Below, in pieces: positions 1 through 12,638 of a DNA stretch of 64,000 nt. Source of the stretch: Isoetes taiwanensis (lineage: Eukaryota > Streptophyta > Lycopodiopsida > Isoetales > Isoetaceae); the NCBI GenBank assembly GCA_021234155.1, contig JAJEKV010000001.1, positions 36,814,826 through 36,878,825 of the forward strand, written 5' to 3'. Under the pieces are notes generated by a model, which ran no database searches, had not been told where the DNA came from, and saw nothing but the letters and a program-made list of their open reading frames with translations. Each line of letters begins with the position of its first letter. Position 1 is the first letter of the stretch. Made by a program: the position numbers and the translations under genes.

Positions 1-1625
1 AGCCGACCACCCCACCTCCAAGGTGAGCACGGCCAGCTTCGCCTCCAGCGGGCTGCGTCAGAGCATGCCTGATGGCGACCAAGGGCAAGTCTTGCTAGGG
101 GTAGAGGAACCCACAAGAAAGGAGAAGAGTGGTGATAAACTGAGGCATAATCTAGCTGGAAGAGCACACGCACATGATCCCAAGCCCGCGACACTCTTGT
201 GAGAAAAGGGGATGCATGTGGAAAAGGCCGGAGACCATACAGCAAAGGTGCCGTGGCAACTCCACATGCATGACGGCTTCCCAAATGCCACACAAATGAA
301 GAGAAGCAACAACAAAGCCCCACCAGGAGAAGATGCTCCATCCTGCAGAATGCTCCAAACAAACTTGGAGACCAACACCTTACTATGCAGCGCCAAATCC
401 AGAATGGCCAAGCCCCCATCCTCCCGGGGGCGGAGACACTTCCACCAAGCCACTTTAACAACTGCCCCTTCATCATCCCCGCCCCACACAAAATTTCAAA
501 CAATCTTATCCAAAGCCTGTATCTTACCCTCAGGAGCTAGCATCACAGATGCTGTATACACATGAGTGCTACAAAGTACTGACTTGGCAATAGTGATCCT
601 ACCTGCCATAGACAACTTGCTACCCTTCCACCAATTGAGGTGTTTCTGCAACCCCTGCAAAATCTCATCCCACACCCTCCCCATGGAAACATCCCCTCTA
701 AAGGGAATACCCAACAACTTAGTACACACATTACCTGGAAGCACCTTCCAAGGGAATAGAGCCAAACAAGGGGGAGGCGAAGTCAGCTGGGCCCATAATG
801 CGGAGCACTTACCCCAATTCAGAAGAATGCCTGAGGCCAAGGAGAAAGTATCCAACAAACCATTCACATTCCGCAAATTCCTCTCTTCTGCCACCAAGAA
901 GTGTCATCGGCAAACTGGTTAATAATCTGCTGGCTACCATCCTGCATCCGAAGCCCATCCACCACTCCCTCCTCCACTGCAGCAAAAAACAACTGAGACA
1001 GTGCCTCCGCCACAATCGTAAACAAAAACGGTGCCAAAGGGCACCCCTGATGCACCCCTTTGCCTAAGGAGAAAAAGGCGGAGGGTTCACCCTGGCACAC
1101 CACCGTAGCCCCTGCTGACCTATGCAGCTTCATGACTGTCTCTGTAAAGCATGAACCACAGCCCAACGCTAACATCATGGCAGACAAGAACTCCCAACGG
1201 ACACTATCGTAAGCTTTAGCAAAGTCAAGCTTAAGATAGGCAACGCCTTGACCTGTTCTTCTGGCCCAATAAAGGCCCTCATAAGCTGCGGCAACATTAG
1301 TCAAAATGTTCCTCCCAGGGACAAACCCAGACTGCACCTTACTAATGGAAGAAGTCAACACCGGCTTCAACTTCTCTGCCAGGGCTTTCGCAATAATCTT
1401 ATACACAGAGGACAACAAGGAGATAGGCCTCCAATCATTAATAGTAGAAGGCTGCTTAACCTTAGGAATCAAGGAAATGCATGCGGTATTCAAGATCCTA
1501 TCCATTTGAGAAGACTACAGCAACTCAAGATACACCTGGTACACTGACTCACCAGCCCACTCCCAATAAGTCTGAAAGAACTCCACAGGGATGCCATCCA
1601 GTCCAGGACATTTATCCTTAAAAAA
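1..1625 (-). pseudogene. LINE (L1-type) reverse transcriptase remnant, cut by the window edge
   Basis: Reading leftwards from about 1620, the translation shows the RT entry motif CPGLDGIPVEFFQ, then ISLIPK, WRPISLL, LKLDFAKAYDSV, GVHQGCPLAPFLF and the catalytic FADD (codons 914-903; many LINEs have YADD here). A frameshift follows the FADD box. The next frame (897-496) carries the thumb region, and another frame (489-58) carries the zf-RVT-like end with KVAWWKCLRPREDGGLAI. A stop also lies just before codon MDR near 1505. The product would have been the ORF2 polymerase that copies LINE RNA at a nicked target. Three frames and internal stops make it a dead copy. Its 3' end lies beyond base 1, and its endonuclease half is missing or unrecognisable right of about 1625. 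Confidence 0.9.
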
Positions 1626-3232
1626 AAATCTTGCAGGCTCTTGATTATATTATATCTCAAGCATACAGTAATGGAGGGAGAAGATTAGGCATGCAAGGCA
1701 AAGGATGTGATATGAACTCAGGAAGCTCAATATCTTCAGAGGGTTTTCAAAAATCCTGTGATAGAGGAATCGTAGAGGTATTGTCCATCACGTTCTTGTT
1801 TGTTATTTACATCCTATTCAGGTGTTTGAGAACATGTGCATTATATATCTATTTTCTACCTTTAGTCATTGTAAATTCACCTTCTTACTTTGCAAGAAGC
1901 ACCTGGCAAACTCCTATCGTTCACATTGTAAGGATTGTAGTATAAGATATGTCATCCAACTCAAGAAGATATATTGCTCTACTGAGTGTTGACCAATGTT
2001 TAATGCATTTTGCGCAATGATTGTTTGCCCGTGGGTAGTTTTCACCAATTGTGTTGGTGGCTGTCATCCAACCAAAACAATGAATTTACTGGATTCATTT
2101 TTCACTTTATTTAAACATTCAATACTGATATGAGAATTTTAAACGATTTTTATAGGTTCAGAATAGAGACATCAAGGGTGGTAGTTTGATTTCGAGACTT
2201 TGTTGTGACAAATTTGATTGGATTTTAACATCAAAATTGTGGATGTTCCTTAATTCTAGTCATGGCAGCCTTCAATGGGCCAACCTTTTAGCCTATGGGG
2301 CTGCTACTTTAGCCTTGGTGGTATCACTTTGCCACCTGATAAGTTCAGGTGGCATTATCAATTTGGGTGCAATGCTGTATGTATAGTCTTGGGGATGCAT
2401 ATATGGGTGGTAATTTGATTTTACGCTTAAGTGCATAGCCAACGGACACCCTCCCCTATATTGTATTTAAAATGTTCACCTAAAGCCTTACAATCCTCAC
2501 CATAACATCTGTGTTGCAGCCTTGTTTTCTGATTCTGAAGCTTGGAGTAATGGTCACTAAGCTTAGCATACTGGAAATAGGGATGCTTTCTTATCCAATG
2601 CACTCAGGGTTTGAACCCCAGCTATCCTACTTGAACGTGTCCATTGCAAAGTGGGTCTAGTGAGGCCAAGTTCAAAATGATGATGAATGACACTACTACT
2701 AATGGAGGCTACAAGATATGTTAGAGATGAGGGATGTAGTCTCCGTGAGTGTCTTGTACATGAAATTATAAAGCTTGTAAAAAGCACATTTGAACCTACT
2801 AGATAATGGTTATTTGAAATTGGTCCTGCACTAGATGACCACTTGGTGGGCGAAAGAATGAAAGTCTTGTAGAAATGTTTGCCTGGTCTAAAATATACTA
2901 CAGAAGAGATTATGGTCAAAAACATGAAAGAAACGTACTCAGCATAGGATAAATACTTGGCTAGGAAGAGGAATAAGTGACTGCTTGAAGAATGCTTGTT
3001 AGCAAACTCTTACTTTTCTCCATCAATGAGTTGCTTTTTGACCAGTCTGGAAACTTCATACTATAAAATATTCCCTAGAAGTGCATTTACACAACTAATG
3101 GCAAAAGGTCCTATAGTTGTTCACGATGTGCATCTTTCATGCAAGCATTCATGCATATTCAATGCAAATGTAGTGATACATTGAATAATGTTAGAGCATT
3201 TTTCAGGTTACATATGAACATCTTCAATCAAT
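1626..3232. other. No gene recognised; decayed intergenic DNA
   Basis: Only short open frames without family resemblance are present. The part next to 1625 may be the further-decayed 5' half of the LINE. A small perfect stem-loop (GCCACCTGA, 5-base loop, TCAGGTGGC) lies at 2331-2353. Nothing else stands out. Confidence 0.5.
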
Positions 3233-3240
3233 CTCTCCAA

Positions 3241-3653
3241 CAGGGATAGGTTCTGTATGTATATAATTATTTTTCTGGACGTATAAAGTTCAAAAATACG
3301 TATTTTTAGATTAAAAACGTATTTTCCATATTTTTCCCTCACCGACCGGAAAAAAAAATTTGTGTAAAGTTCCGCTTACGCGGAACAGTTTTCACGTAAG
3401 CGAAGAGAAAAAAAAAAATCAATTTTCGCATAAGCAAAACTCTCGTACGCGAAACTGTTTTCGCAAAACTGCTTAACCGAAACTGCTTACACAAAACTGC
3501 TTTCGCGAAACTGTTTCGCTTATGCGAAAACTTTCCGACGCCGATTTTTTTTTTTTTGTCGTATTTTTGATGTATTATACTTCAAATTTGTGCTGTATCA
3601 TTCGAATAATATAAATTGAGTATAAAACATATATAGTATTGAACCTATCCCTG
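3241..3653. mobile_element. hAT-type MITE with intact TIRs and 8-bp target duplication
   Basis: The left end reads CAGGGATAGGTTC and the right end is its exact inverted copy, GAACCTATCCCTG (3641-3653). The element is flanked on both sides by the same 8 bases, CTCTCCAA (3233-3240 and 3654-3661). An 8-bp duplication with CAGGG-type ends is diagnostic of the hAT superfamily. At 413 bp with no ORF it is a non-autonomous miniature element. Its interior (about 3365-3535) is a striking array of short, partly palindromic units built on CGCTTACGCGAAAC-like motifs, separated by A/T tracts. Strand cannot be assigned. Confidence 0.9.
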
Positions 3654-3661
3654 CTCTCCAA

Positions 3662-4438
3662 CAGAACCATTCAACAGATTTAGTGTCTGGCATGACTAGG
3701 TAGTCTCCAGCTAAGTAGATTAGATTCATGCATAACATATAAAAAATGCATGCCTTCTTCCTCTATGATAAAAGTGGATCTTCATGTTGTGCAAAAGACC
3801 ATCAGTGTCACATTTCCAGGTACAAACCTCGTGTTTGATAAATCTTTTATATTTCAGCTGATTGCAACGGCTTTTCAGCTTTTGCAACCCATTCTTATAC
3901 ACATTATTGCAGATGTAAATGATGGGGATAGCATAGTTAGACAGATCCACAACACCAGCTTCATCAACATGCTTTTATAAACTTGTGTATGCTTTAACAA
4001 ATTCCAATATGGCTTACCGGATTAGCAAACACATAGTAATTGATAAATTAGTTGCAAAAAGGGGAGTTATGATTTCAGCAGATTACATATCAAGTTTTTT
4101 ATTCTATAATACTCTGTACATATCTAATATAATTCCATGAAAGTATAATGCTTCATCCTTCCAATATTGTTTATCATTTAGCTACAAAAATGGAGAGAAT
4201 TCGGCTCAATAGACTCCCTTATCATTTTAGGAAAACTTTTTCCTCGTGTGATATACCTTGCCTTATAGATCTATTAGCTTTAGCAATAAGAAATGGGAGG
4301 CTAAAGACATCCATAACAAATCTTCCAAGCTGCCACACTAACATGTCAGAGCAATGCACCTAAAGAATGGGTTCTAAGAAGAAGTTCTACAGGGCAATTG
4401 AAGAAAGGTCAAAAAAACATTGATAAGCAAGAACATAC
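3662..4438. other. No gene recognised
   Basis: Short unrelated open frames only. Around 3090-3140 and again in 4439-5025 there are similar phrases (a GGCAAAAGTCC..TAGTTGTTCACG-like string), so this stretch probably belongs to the same decayed, locally duplicated gene debris. Confidence 0.4.
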
Positions 4439-4589
4439 CTTAGACCTCAATGTTTCAGGTTGTATGGCAAAAAGTTCCATAGTTTTTCATGCTGCATGAC
4501 CGAATTTGCAATGTCCCCTAGGCGCCAAGATACCAAGTTCATTGTTTGTTGCATTCTATGTGCCATTCGTCGTCCACCTAGATAGTTTC
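4439..4589 (-). pseudogene. Exon-like segment, copy A of a local duplication
   Basis: On the minus strand the segment is bounded by a good acceptor (TTTGCAG) and donor (CTAAG|GTATG). One frame reads NYLGGRRMAHRMQQ, then LGDIANSV and LWNFLP before a TGA near its end. Copy B at 4860-5025 keeps both splice boundaries and most of the sequence. I do not recognise the protein. The shared stop and the divergence suggest duplicated pseudogene exons rather than active coding sequence, although a non-coding transcript is possible. Confidence 0.4.
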
Positions 4590-4859
4590 CTGCAAATATA
4601 AAGAAAAGTTAGAAAGTTCCAGCAATACATCAAAATAAGATATCAGGTTTTAGAGTAATCAGAAACATCTTGGATCACAAGGTCATTGAGAAGCTCTGAC
4701 ACATTTGCTAGAGTTCTATAGGGCAATTTACAATTTTTGCTCACGTGGATGTGCTGACGTAGGTGTCGATGTGGACATTTTAAAATTGCACGAAATCATG
4801 CACCTCGGGTTAGGCAACCCTGCTAAAGGCCAGAAGAACTTTGATAAGCAGGAGCGTAC

Positions 4860-5025
4860 CTTAGACCTCAATGTATCAATTTGCATGGCAAAAAGTCCCA
4901 TAGTTGTTCACGCTACATGACTGAATTTGCAATGTCCCCTAGGCAAACAACATCTATAAACCAAGACATCAGATTCATTGTTTGTTGCATTCTATGTGCC
5001 ATTTGTCCTCCACCTAGATAGTTTC
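4860..5025 (-). pseudogene. Exon-like segment, copy B of a local duplication
   Basis: This is a diverged copy of 4439-4589 with the same acceptor (TTTGCAG) and donor (CTAAG|GTACG). It has about 15 extra bases in the middle and an additional in-frame TAG. The intron-like flank 4700-4850 has its own diverged copy at about 5345-5480 (shared string GCTCACGTGGATGTGCTGA), so at least two duplication events shaped the block. Confidence 0.4.
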
Positions 5026-5344
5026 CTGCAAATATAGGTTTTAGGGTAATCAGAAACGTAGAGGACTCAGACTGGCATCTTGCATCACAAGCTCATTCCT
5101 CATTTCCAAGGTGCAACAGTCACCAGGGCTAAGAACAAGCCAACATTTCACGTTGCATGGCTGATCGTCGATTCCACTCTTGGACTTCACCAATTTGAGA
5201 GACAAAGGAATTTTGAGAGCTTTAACTAGTTTTTTGGATTATTCATGCAAGACAATATGGCAATAAAAAAATGCAAGAAAACAGGAGTGCAAATTTGCCG
5301 GAATTGCTGCACTTCATAAGCGTCTTGAAGCTGTCACTGTCGCT

Positions 5345-5480
5345 TGAGAAGCCCGCAGCACATTTGCTAGAGTTCTATATGGCAATTTATAATTTTTGCT
5401 CACGTGGATGTGCTGATGTAGATGTCGACGTGGAAAATTGCACGAAATAGTGCACCTCAAGTTAGACAACCTGCTAAAAG
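5345..5480. repeat. Diverged copy of the 4705-4830 segment
   Basis: Direct repeat of 4705-4830. The strings TTGCTAGAGTTCTATA, GCTCACGTGGATGTGCTGA and TTGCACGAAAT recur in the same order with scattered substitutions and a short deletion. It is part of the same duplicated pseudogene block. Confidence 0.6.
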
Positions 5481-8400
5481 CAAGGTGCTGCGCACAGAGG
5501 GTTGCCCTCCAGTTTCTTGAGGGTGAAGTGGCCTAAATCAAACAGTGAAGTCATGTTTTCACAATCTATATTTGAATTAAAGTAGAGCTCTATCATGTTC
5601 TTACAATCAGTGAGAATGAGTTCTGTCAGTATATGAGAAATTCAATAAGCTTATTTGTTCAACAACCTACAGGAAATGCATTCACGAACATTTGCAGCCT
5701 ATCCAAATTATGACTATTAACTTATTTTGAGATTGTTATATTTTCAATCATCTCAATTGGAAGCCGAACTTTGGAAGGTAAAGACTCCCAACAAGTATAA
5801 AGCTGTAAAATAATTTGATAATTTGATGAGAATAGTGTCAGATAACTTTTTTCACTATGTCCTCCCTTGACGGTTGCTAACAAAAAGGCAAGGTCACTCA
5901 TCTTCAGTTTCTGCAACTCCGACAACAGCTCATATTAATATTTACAAGAATGGACATTATTTGCTTTTGTAGTTATTTTGTTATTGAAAAATGTCTAATG
6001 ACAGTATCATCAATGTATTAACTTTGCATTACGTTCATGGATTTCATCAATGTATTAATTTTGCGCTCATGGATTTCAGTAATGAAAATAATGCTTTATG
6101 AGGAATGTGAGGGACAACTCTAAAGACGAAAATTTGGAAAGAGATCCAAAACTTATGCTTAAAATGTCACCATCGTAAATATCTGCTCGGCATTGTCACG
6201 CATAAGTAACGGCATAGTATTCCAAACATTTTCGATATAAAAGCTTGCACTTGTGAGTCTTGATCCATACGTTGCCAATCTTTTGTATCCCATATCTTCC
6301 TGCATAAAATATAAAACAATATTGGTGCGTCTTTACTAAGCAAATATAAGTGTTGCCATTAGGGCCCCTCTTTAGATCAATATAGACCCAAAACATCTCA
6401 AAACTTGGCAAGACATGTGCATTATATGCACAATTAGGAATAAGAAAAAAACACTTTTATTGCCCAAAACTTCCAGTTTTAAAATTTCCCTTTTTGGCAA
6501 GATTTTGGCATGTGAATGGCATTATTGGCGACCAGAAAAAGGGATACCCACCCCCAAAGACATTTTAAGTAAACATTGCTGCACATAAGTCAAAATCTAT
6601 GTTAATCCAAGATGAATATCATATTGTAATGGGGTTCAAACATTCTTAGTCGAAATAGCATTGTCAATGTGGTCATATATTTGCAAGGCTTTTATTACTC
6701 GTAAGAGGCATTCCAGGTGCAATTCTCAATGCTTTTAATATAATTGAATGTTATTATCATTTTCTTGACAGAGTATCGAGTGCCCATTGGCAAGCAGGCG
6801 GATCTAATTGTACACTCCATTGCAGAGAAACATCGCGTTATAGAAACATGGATGAATAAATCAAAACAAAAGCTTTGATCTAAGAGGATTTGTTGAGATC
6901 TTCAAAACAATGATAAATTGATGCACTTCCATTTGCATTGACAACAATGAATCAAAGGTAAGTATATAGCATTTCAAAAAATGAAGTGAGGAACTTATAT
7001 TCTAATAAGCAACCATAATGGGATCTAGCCTATGCCATATGGGTCAAACAAATCAAACCATCATTATCAATATATTGTCATAATACAAATCACACATTAA
7101 TACACTACCTACTGCAAAACAAATAACCCATCCTTCAAGCATGTTTGTTTGTGGAGACGTCGCACCAAGCAGAGCATTGTATGACCATGAAGGCCAAGAT
7201 AGACTAAACCTGTTACACATACGCAATGCATACATTTTACATCTGAAAAGTAGCTTTTATGCATTGTACAATCACATCTTATGAATTAAGCAAGAAATAT
7301 CCCTAAATTTGTATGGATGCAAATCACATTCATTACTGGTATTAACTTGGATCAGATTAATGCAAGAAATATTATAAGATTAGCAAATCATGCCGGTATC
7401 ATTGTGTATAAATATTCAAAGCGTTGAATTTAAAATTTGGTTTGGTCAGAACATCCTCTGGAAACCGCACTCAATTTTCTACTACAAAAAAAACTCAACT
7501 TTCTACTATGAAAACGGCTCGCAACTTTTTACTCCATCTATTTATGGATGGACATATTCCATTTTAAATCCCAACAAAAGTAAGGGACAGCCGTGGATTT
7601 AAGAGGTGGTTAGATGTCGCACAACAATGCAATGACCAATTTAGCCCTTTCATATTTCTGTGCTCAAAAGTTACACTTCCACCAGGAAGGATGGATTCCT
7701 GCAACCAACGTTGACCATCATCTAATTAAGCTTTGCAAGAACACTAAATTGTATCGTATTAGCTTGCCTGGTCATTGACATCCATGTTGTACTGGCATTA
7801 GAGGATTCAAAGAACTTTTTAATAACAATAAATAACTTTTAGTGTTACATCATATCAAATCATTGCTTGTATGCAACGAACAATTGCAAGCAATTAAGTG
7901 GGGTTTAATATCCCATGGTCTAATCTGCAGCACCACCTATGTTTCCAATGACGAAGCTTTCAGAACTATTCAATTGTGTTGTTTCAAATCCAGGTGGATT
8001 GAAGACGCTAGATTTGAAAGCAAGCAACCCAAAATCTCCTTCCTGAATGCATTATCATTTGTCCCACTGCATTGAACATTGTTACATGTTTCTTGTCAAA
8101 GATGGAAGAAAACATTATACAAAGATGCCTACATAATGAAGAAAATAGACCAAGCTGAAGAAAAAACGTTCATTTGCCAGAATCCATCTCCATGAGGCTG
8201 TTACCATAGACAGAGAATTAAAAAAAGTGCACATATTCTAAGCACTAAAATAATTTATATATCGACTTACTGGACCAATGAATGGGAGTTTGTCTTATAG
8301 TAAAGCAGTGTCACCTTCAAACTTGCCAAGAAGAACAAATCAAAAGATTTTGTCCAAAGAGTTCGGTTTCCTGCATTTCAAATAATGATTTCAAAAAATT

Positions 8401-9685
8401 AAATATAGCTTGTATGAAGACAGTAGCACATCATCTACAACAGCAGCAGATCTAATGCATCACTAGAAAAACTATCACTAATATGTGAAATAAATATTAC
8501 AATATGCAATAACTATGCCAAAAGTCCTTATGGCAGGGATGCTAACAGCGCCAGACCCACAATCTCTGCCCAGACTGCTACTTAGCATACCAGAATAATA
8601 CTTATGGAGTCTTGTGAAAAGATCATAAACATTCAAATGGCCATAAACGTGAGTAAGGTTGCTGTCGTATAGAGGCAGTAGGTGCTATATTAGCGCCTAC
8701 AAACATAGAATACAGTCTACTTAAGCAAACCCTTGGCAGAGACTATACCCTGTGCAATGCAAGATACAATTGACAAAGAGTCTTCCTTAGCAGTGCACAT
8801 CTTTCAGACTCAGGATGGAACACTTGCGGCTGTAATCAGCAGAAGAATTCGGAGAGCGCCAGAAGTTTTCGATTCTGAAATTAAAAAAAGGACTCGAGAT
8901 AAGTTCCCAACTATAAAGCTCTGAAAATCATAGACGAATCTACTGTTAGCAACAACTAAATATAACTGAAAGTTATAACCCGCAAATAAAATTTACAAAA
9001 GCTGAACAAAGATATGTGACGGACTTAAAAAAGTCCAGCAAAATGAGATTATTTGAAATGAGTGGACTCAAGGTCCTGCAAAACCAAACTACTTATACAC
9101 CTTACCGTTTTATACACATTACTATCTAGGCCCATTTTTCTCATTGATTTAGGAACAAGTAAAATGCGGTTACGTTCTTTTTCTATAAATTTAGGAACAA
9201 GCAAGCAACCATGGATCAATGCTAGAATCTTGATGCATTTCATTTCTTTGGTCATCTATAAACATTAATGGCAGATATATGGAAGTAGAGAAGATGTACA
9301 AAGACATAGATGGATACAGTTCACCATACGATTGGAAATATCAAGAACCTATCCCTATTTTTATTTTATCATTGTTAATTCTGCGCACTTTTTTCTAATT
9401 CTTATGCTTCTTACTGCATCTCACCACGATTGCGCTCCTGCGAAACAAATCAGACTTTATCAAGGTAGACACATGGCAAGGGCACCTATAAGGACCTATC
9501 AGAAACAGCAAGAAGCTATACAGTCCAAAGTGATCATTGGTGCTGAGACCCATGTCCATTTTGTAGCAAAAGTGTTACCCGAATATTCTGGCATCTAAAA
9601 TATTATTTTAATTCAGTTGAAGCAGAAGAATTGCACGACAAATAACTTGCTTGCATGTATCAACTTAATAGATGCATTTGTATAC
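5481..9685. other. No gene recognised; AT-rich intergenic or intron-like DNA
   Basis: Open frames are short and unmatched. A possible single exon on the plus strand follows an acceptor near 6775 and reads VPIGKQADLIVHSIAEKH before ending near 6877, but no family was recognised. If the sorting-nexin exon at 9686-9937 belongs to a once-intact minus-strand gene, this stretch would have held its downstream exons. I could not find them. Confidence 0.4.
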
Positions 9686-9937
9686 CTTAATGTATTCATA
9701 CTCTGTCTGTGCACATTCTCGAGATTCCTCTGCAAGTTTCATTGATTCCTTCAGCTCATCCACTTTGCGGTTCCGACCGCCAAAAACCTTTGATGATGCT
9801 ACAGATAGTTTTTCAATCCGCCCTTGCATTGTGGAAATATCTGTCATTAATGTCTGTAAAGTCAACAATGCACTAGCTCAGACCGAAAATGCAGTATGAA
9901 CAGCTTGCATCATTTCCAAGTACTCGTGGAGGTTATC
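9686..9937 (-). pseudogene. Sorting nexin 1-like exon (BAR/Vps5 domain), broken by a stop
   Basis: The minus-strand exon is bounded by TTTTGCAG| and ATTAAG|GTATAC, 252 bp. It reads DNLHEYLEMMQAVHTAFSV, a TGA, ASALLTLQTL, then RIEKLSVASSKVFGGRNRK, VDELKESMKLAEE and TEYEYIK. Plant SNX1-type retromer sorting nexins carry LHDYL..MQAV..AF.DRSSALLTVQTL and EKLEAASSKVFGG in their C-terminal BAR domain, which drives membrane curvature on endosomes. The TGA replaces the residue before the SSALL-like motif. No upstream or downstream SNX exon was found nearby, so this is an isolated captured or decayed exon. Confidence 0.75.
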
Positions 9938-11174
9938 CTGCAAAAGACCCAAAAAGAACTAAGTGACCATGATGTACATATTTTAACATGCAAAACCGAA
10001 CTGCCAATCTAAGTCTTCTTGAAGACCATCAGAGACGTAAGCGACTAGAAAATGTGAGAAGTAACATGTGTGCTGTATACAAAGCCTATCGTAGGCAAAT
10101 TTAGGATCTTTGGATTACACATGCGCGAGACAAATCAAACAAACTGAAAACGTAAATATCATGCATAGATAGTGAAGAACTTTTAATGTGAGTGAAAGAA
10201 ATGCAAAAAAGAAACTCCACCTTGTTTGCAAAGAGCCACAAGTACAATGATATTATCACCTTGTTGTCCCAATACTTGGTGTGATACACAAAGATACATA
10301 AAAGTTAATGGGGGTTTTGAATAAGTGTTCTACTACGATGAGGTTTATTACGAAAGCAAGCAATGGCTGGAAAGGCATAGTAATGTCAAGGTTCGTTCCT
10401 GACAAGGGATGACAACAAAGAACACCATGAAAACGATTTCCAGTTTATGTCTCACCTTGTGAACAAAACAGAAGTTGGAATCCTTTATTTGTGTGAAAAT
10501 TCTGGTTATAGGCATCCTTAAAGCTGGATTGGACGTCGTTCTATAGATCCACATAAGAATCGGTGAAGAATTGCTGCAGAAAGATCTGTTGCATGCCGTT
10601 ACAGAGTGTTGCAGATGCTTTTTTATAGACAACTTCAACTATAATTTTGCTCCAGTCACCACAACTACATTGGTATATCTGCAGCTCCATTGCCATATAT
10701 ATTTAGAATTTATATTTCGAATGGAGAATAGAAATTTGAGGAGCCTTACCGGTCACAAAAATGCACGTCCAGCCTCTGTTTGATGTTTGTTGGCCCAAAG
10801 CTCTGCCGGGAGTTATAAGGGAATAGAAAGCAAGTAAACTCAGCTCGATGAATGTGAAAACGGATGTCCTAAGCTACATAAAACAAACAGTGTAAAATGA
10901 AGTGACTTGTGAGAAAATATTTTCAGAAGAAATTGTCCATGAGAATGCATTTTATGTCCAAACCTTGTTTTGCATTTTAAATGCCACAAACAAATCCCCT
11001 TCTGCTATAGCAGTCATTCCAACAGAACACTCAAAAAATAGCCGCTGCATCTCTTACCTTTCCGCTCTAACTAACTCGGAATGGCAAACCCTTCAAAGCA
11101 AAAACAAACACTGGCGGCAACACACAGCCGGTTAGACAGTTCGAGCAGCGGCCCCCAGCAATAGGCGAGTTTAC
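9938..11174. other. No gene recognised
   Basis: Nothing matching the adjacent sorting-nexin exon or another family was seen on either strand. Open frames of 60-96 codons lack recognisable motifs. Confidence 0.4.
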
Positions 11175-11293
11175 AGCCAGTAGCAAGTTTGTAGCAGTTT
11201 TCTGCATATTCTAAGAATATACTGGCATATATCAAGAATATGCCAATAACCCACACAAACAAGGGATTGCCCCCCTAGGGGCAACCCAAAAAT
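11175..11293 (-). repeat. Dispersed repeat, inverted partner of 49590-49720
   Basis: The reverse complement begins GGGTTGCCCCTAGGGGGGCAA, passes through GGCATAT..ATATGC motifs and reaches CTGCTACAAAC. The same order of strings occurs on the plus strand at 49590-49720. The end lies beside an A-rich run (CAACCCAAAAA on the plus strand), so it may be the end of an LTR or retroposon family. Family unknown. Confidence 0.65.
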
Positions 11294-12638
11294 GAAGTTT
11301 GGAATCGAATTTGGATCATTTGGACCATAGTGAAATTTGTATGGAAATTTGTATGGTCCTCGATATGGAATATTTAAGGGATATGCTAAGATTCCACAGT
11401 CAGAATGGAGTCACATTGCGACGGCCGTAACTGCGAGCAACCGTTTGAGAAATGTTCCGTTAGAAAAAAAATCTCCCAAATCCGAGGCCACGGGCTCTAA
11501 AATCTGTCCAAAAAACTGTCAATCTCCGCGGCTATGGCGGTTAGACCTCCAATCCAAGCTGCTCCTTTTCACATACGATCCGGCAAAAAAAACCCATTCG
11601 TCTTTTTAAATAATTCCGGCCCAATTTTTCAAATCAATCCGGCCCCATATTAGGGTTCTTCGTCCTTTTCCTGCGCCATAGTCGCCGGAGCTTCAAATCC
11701 GGTCTGGTCTTTGCCGCTGCAGCACGGATTGGACGAATTTTTAAGAATTGATGATTGGGTAATAAATTTTTTCTTCCTAATTGTCTCTGCTTTGTGCCAG
11801 TCAACGCCCAATTTCCTCGTTTTACAATATAATAACAGATGCACAAAATTGGCATGAGCCTCAATCCGCCTGCATGAGCCTGATTCTTATGCATGCATTT
11901 GATGCTTGGATCATTTTTTTTGCTTTCCACGATAAATTCATTACTGAAATTAAACAATCTCTTCAATCATAAACAAAACTAGTAGATTGATCTGCAAATT
12001 TTCTAGTTTCAAGTCAACCAGATGCCCATTAATTTACTTGGAAGCTAAGAAGACGGATTTGCTTCGTATTCAAAACTGCAAGCAATCAAATCAAAACCGG
12101 TTTAATTGATCAAGTCAGGCAGGAAAATATTCTTCCACTCATGATTCATAGATGAATTTATCGCAACCAATCCTTTGGACCCACGTCATGCAAATCGGAA
12201 TAGTGAAGAATCTGGAATTGTTTATTCAATCGAAAGACTTGAATTGAATTGACTGAGAAGAATTAATTCCAAACAAATCTAGAACAACAACAGCGTTCAA
12301 TTGAATGCTCAGTCGGATAAGAAAGAAAGGGAGGGAAAAAAATGCAGATTGAATTTGAATTTATAGACAAAATGCGCGAAAGGGTTTGCAGATCTGCAAA
12401 CCGAAAAGAATTCAGCGCATGAATTCGAGGCAGAATTGGGATTAATCTAAGCAATTGGGAACTTCAAATGGAGGGAGCATGTCGCCGGATTAAACAGAAG
12501 AGCGGGATTTGAAGGATGGAACAGATGGGCAGGTTGAATTGGAGGGGAATTCACCGGATCGAACAGATGGGCAGGTTGAATTGGAACAGAATTCACCGGA
12601 TTAAACAGATGGATTGGATGAATTAAGCCTTGATCCGA
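11294..12638. other. 3' flank of the PHD-finger gene; no separate gene recognised
   Basis: This holds the 3' untranslated region and terminator of the leftward gene ending at 12639. No unambiguous polyadenylation signal can be assigned. A minus-strand frame at 11634-11966 contains RPDLKLRRLWRRKR, similar to RRLW-type phrases at about 11530 and at 16000-16050, which suggests a short local repeat rather than a gene. Confidence 0.4.
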
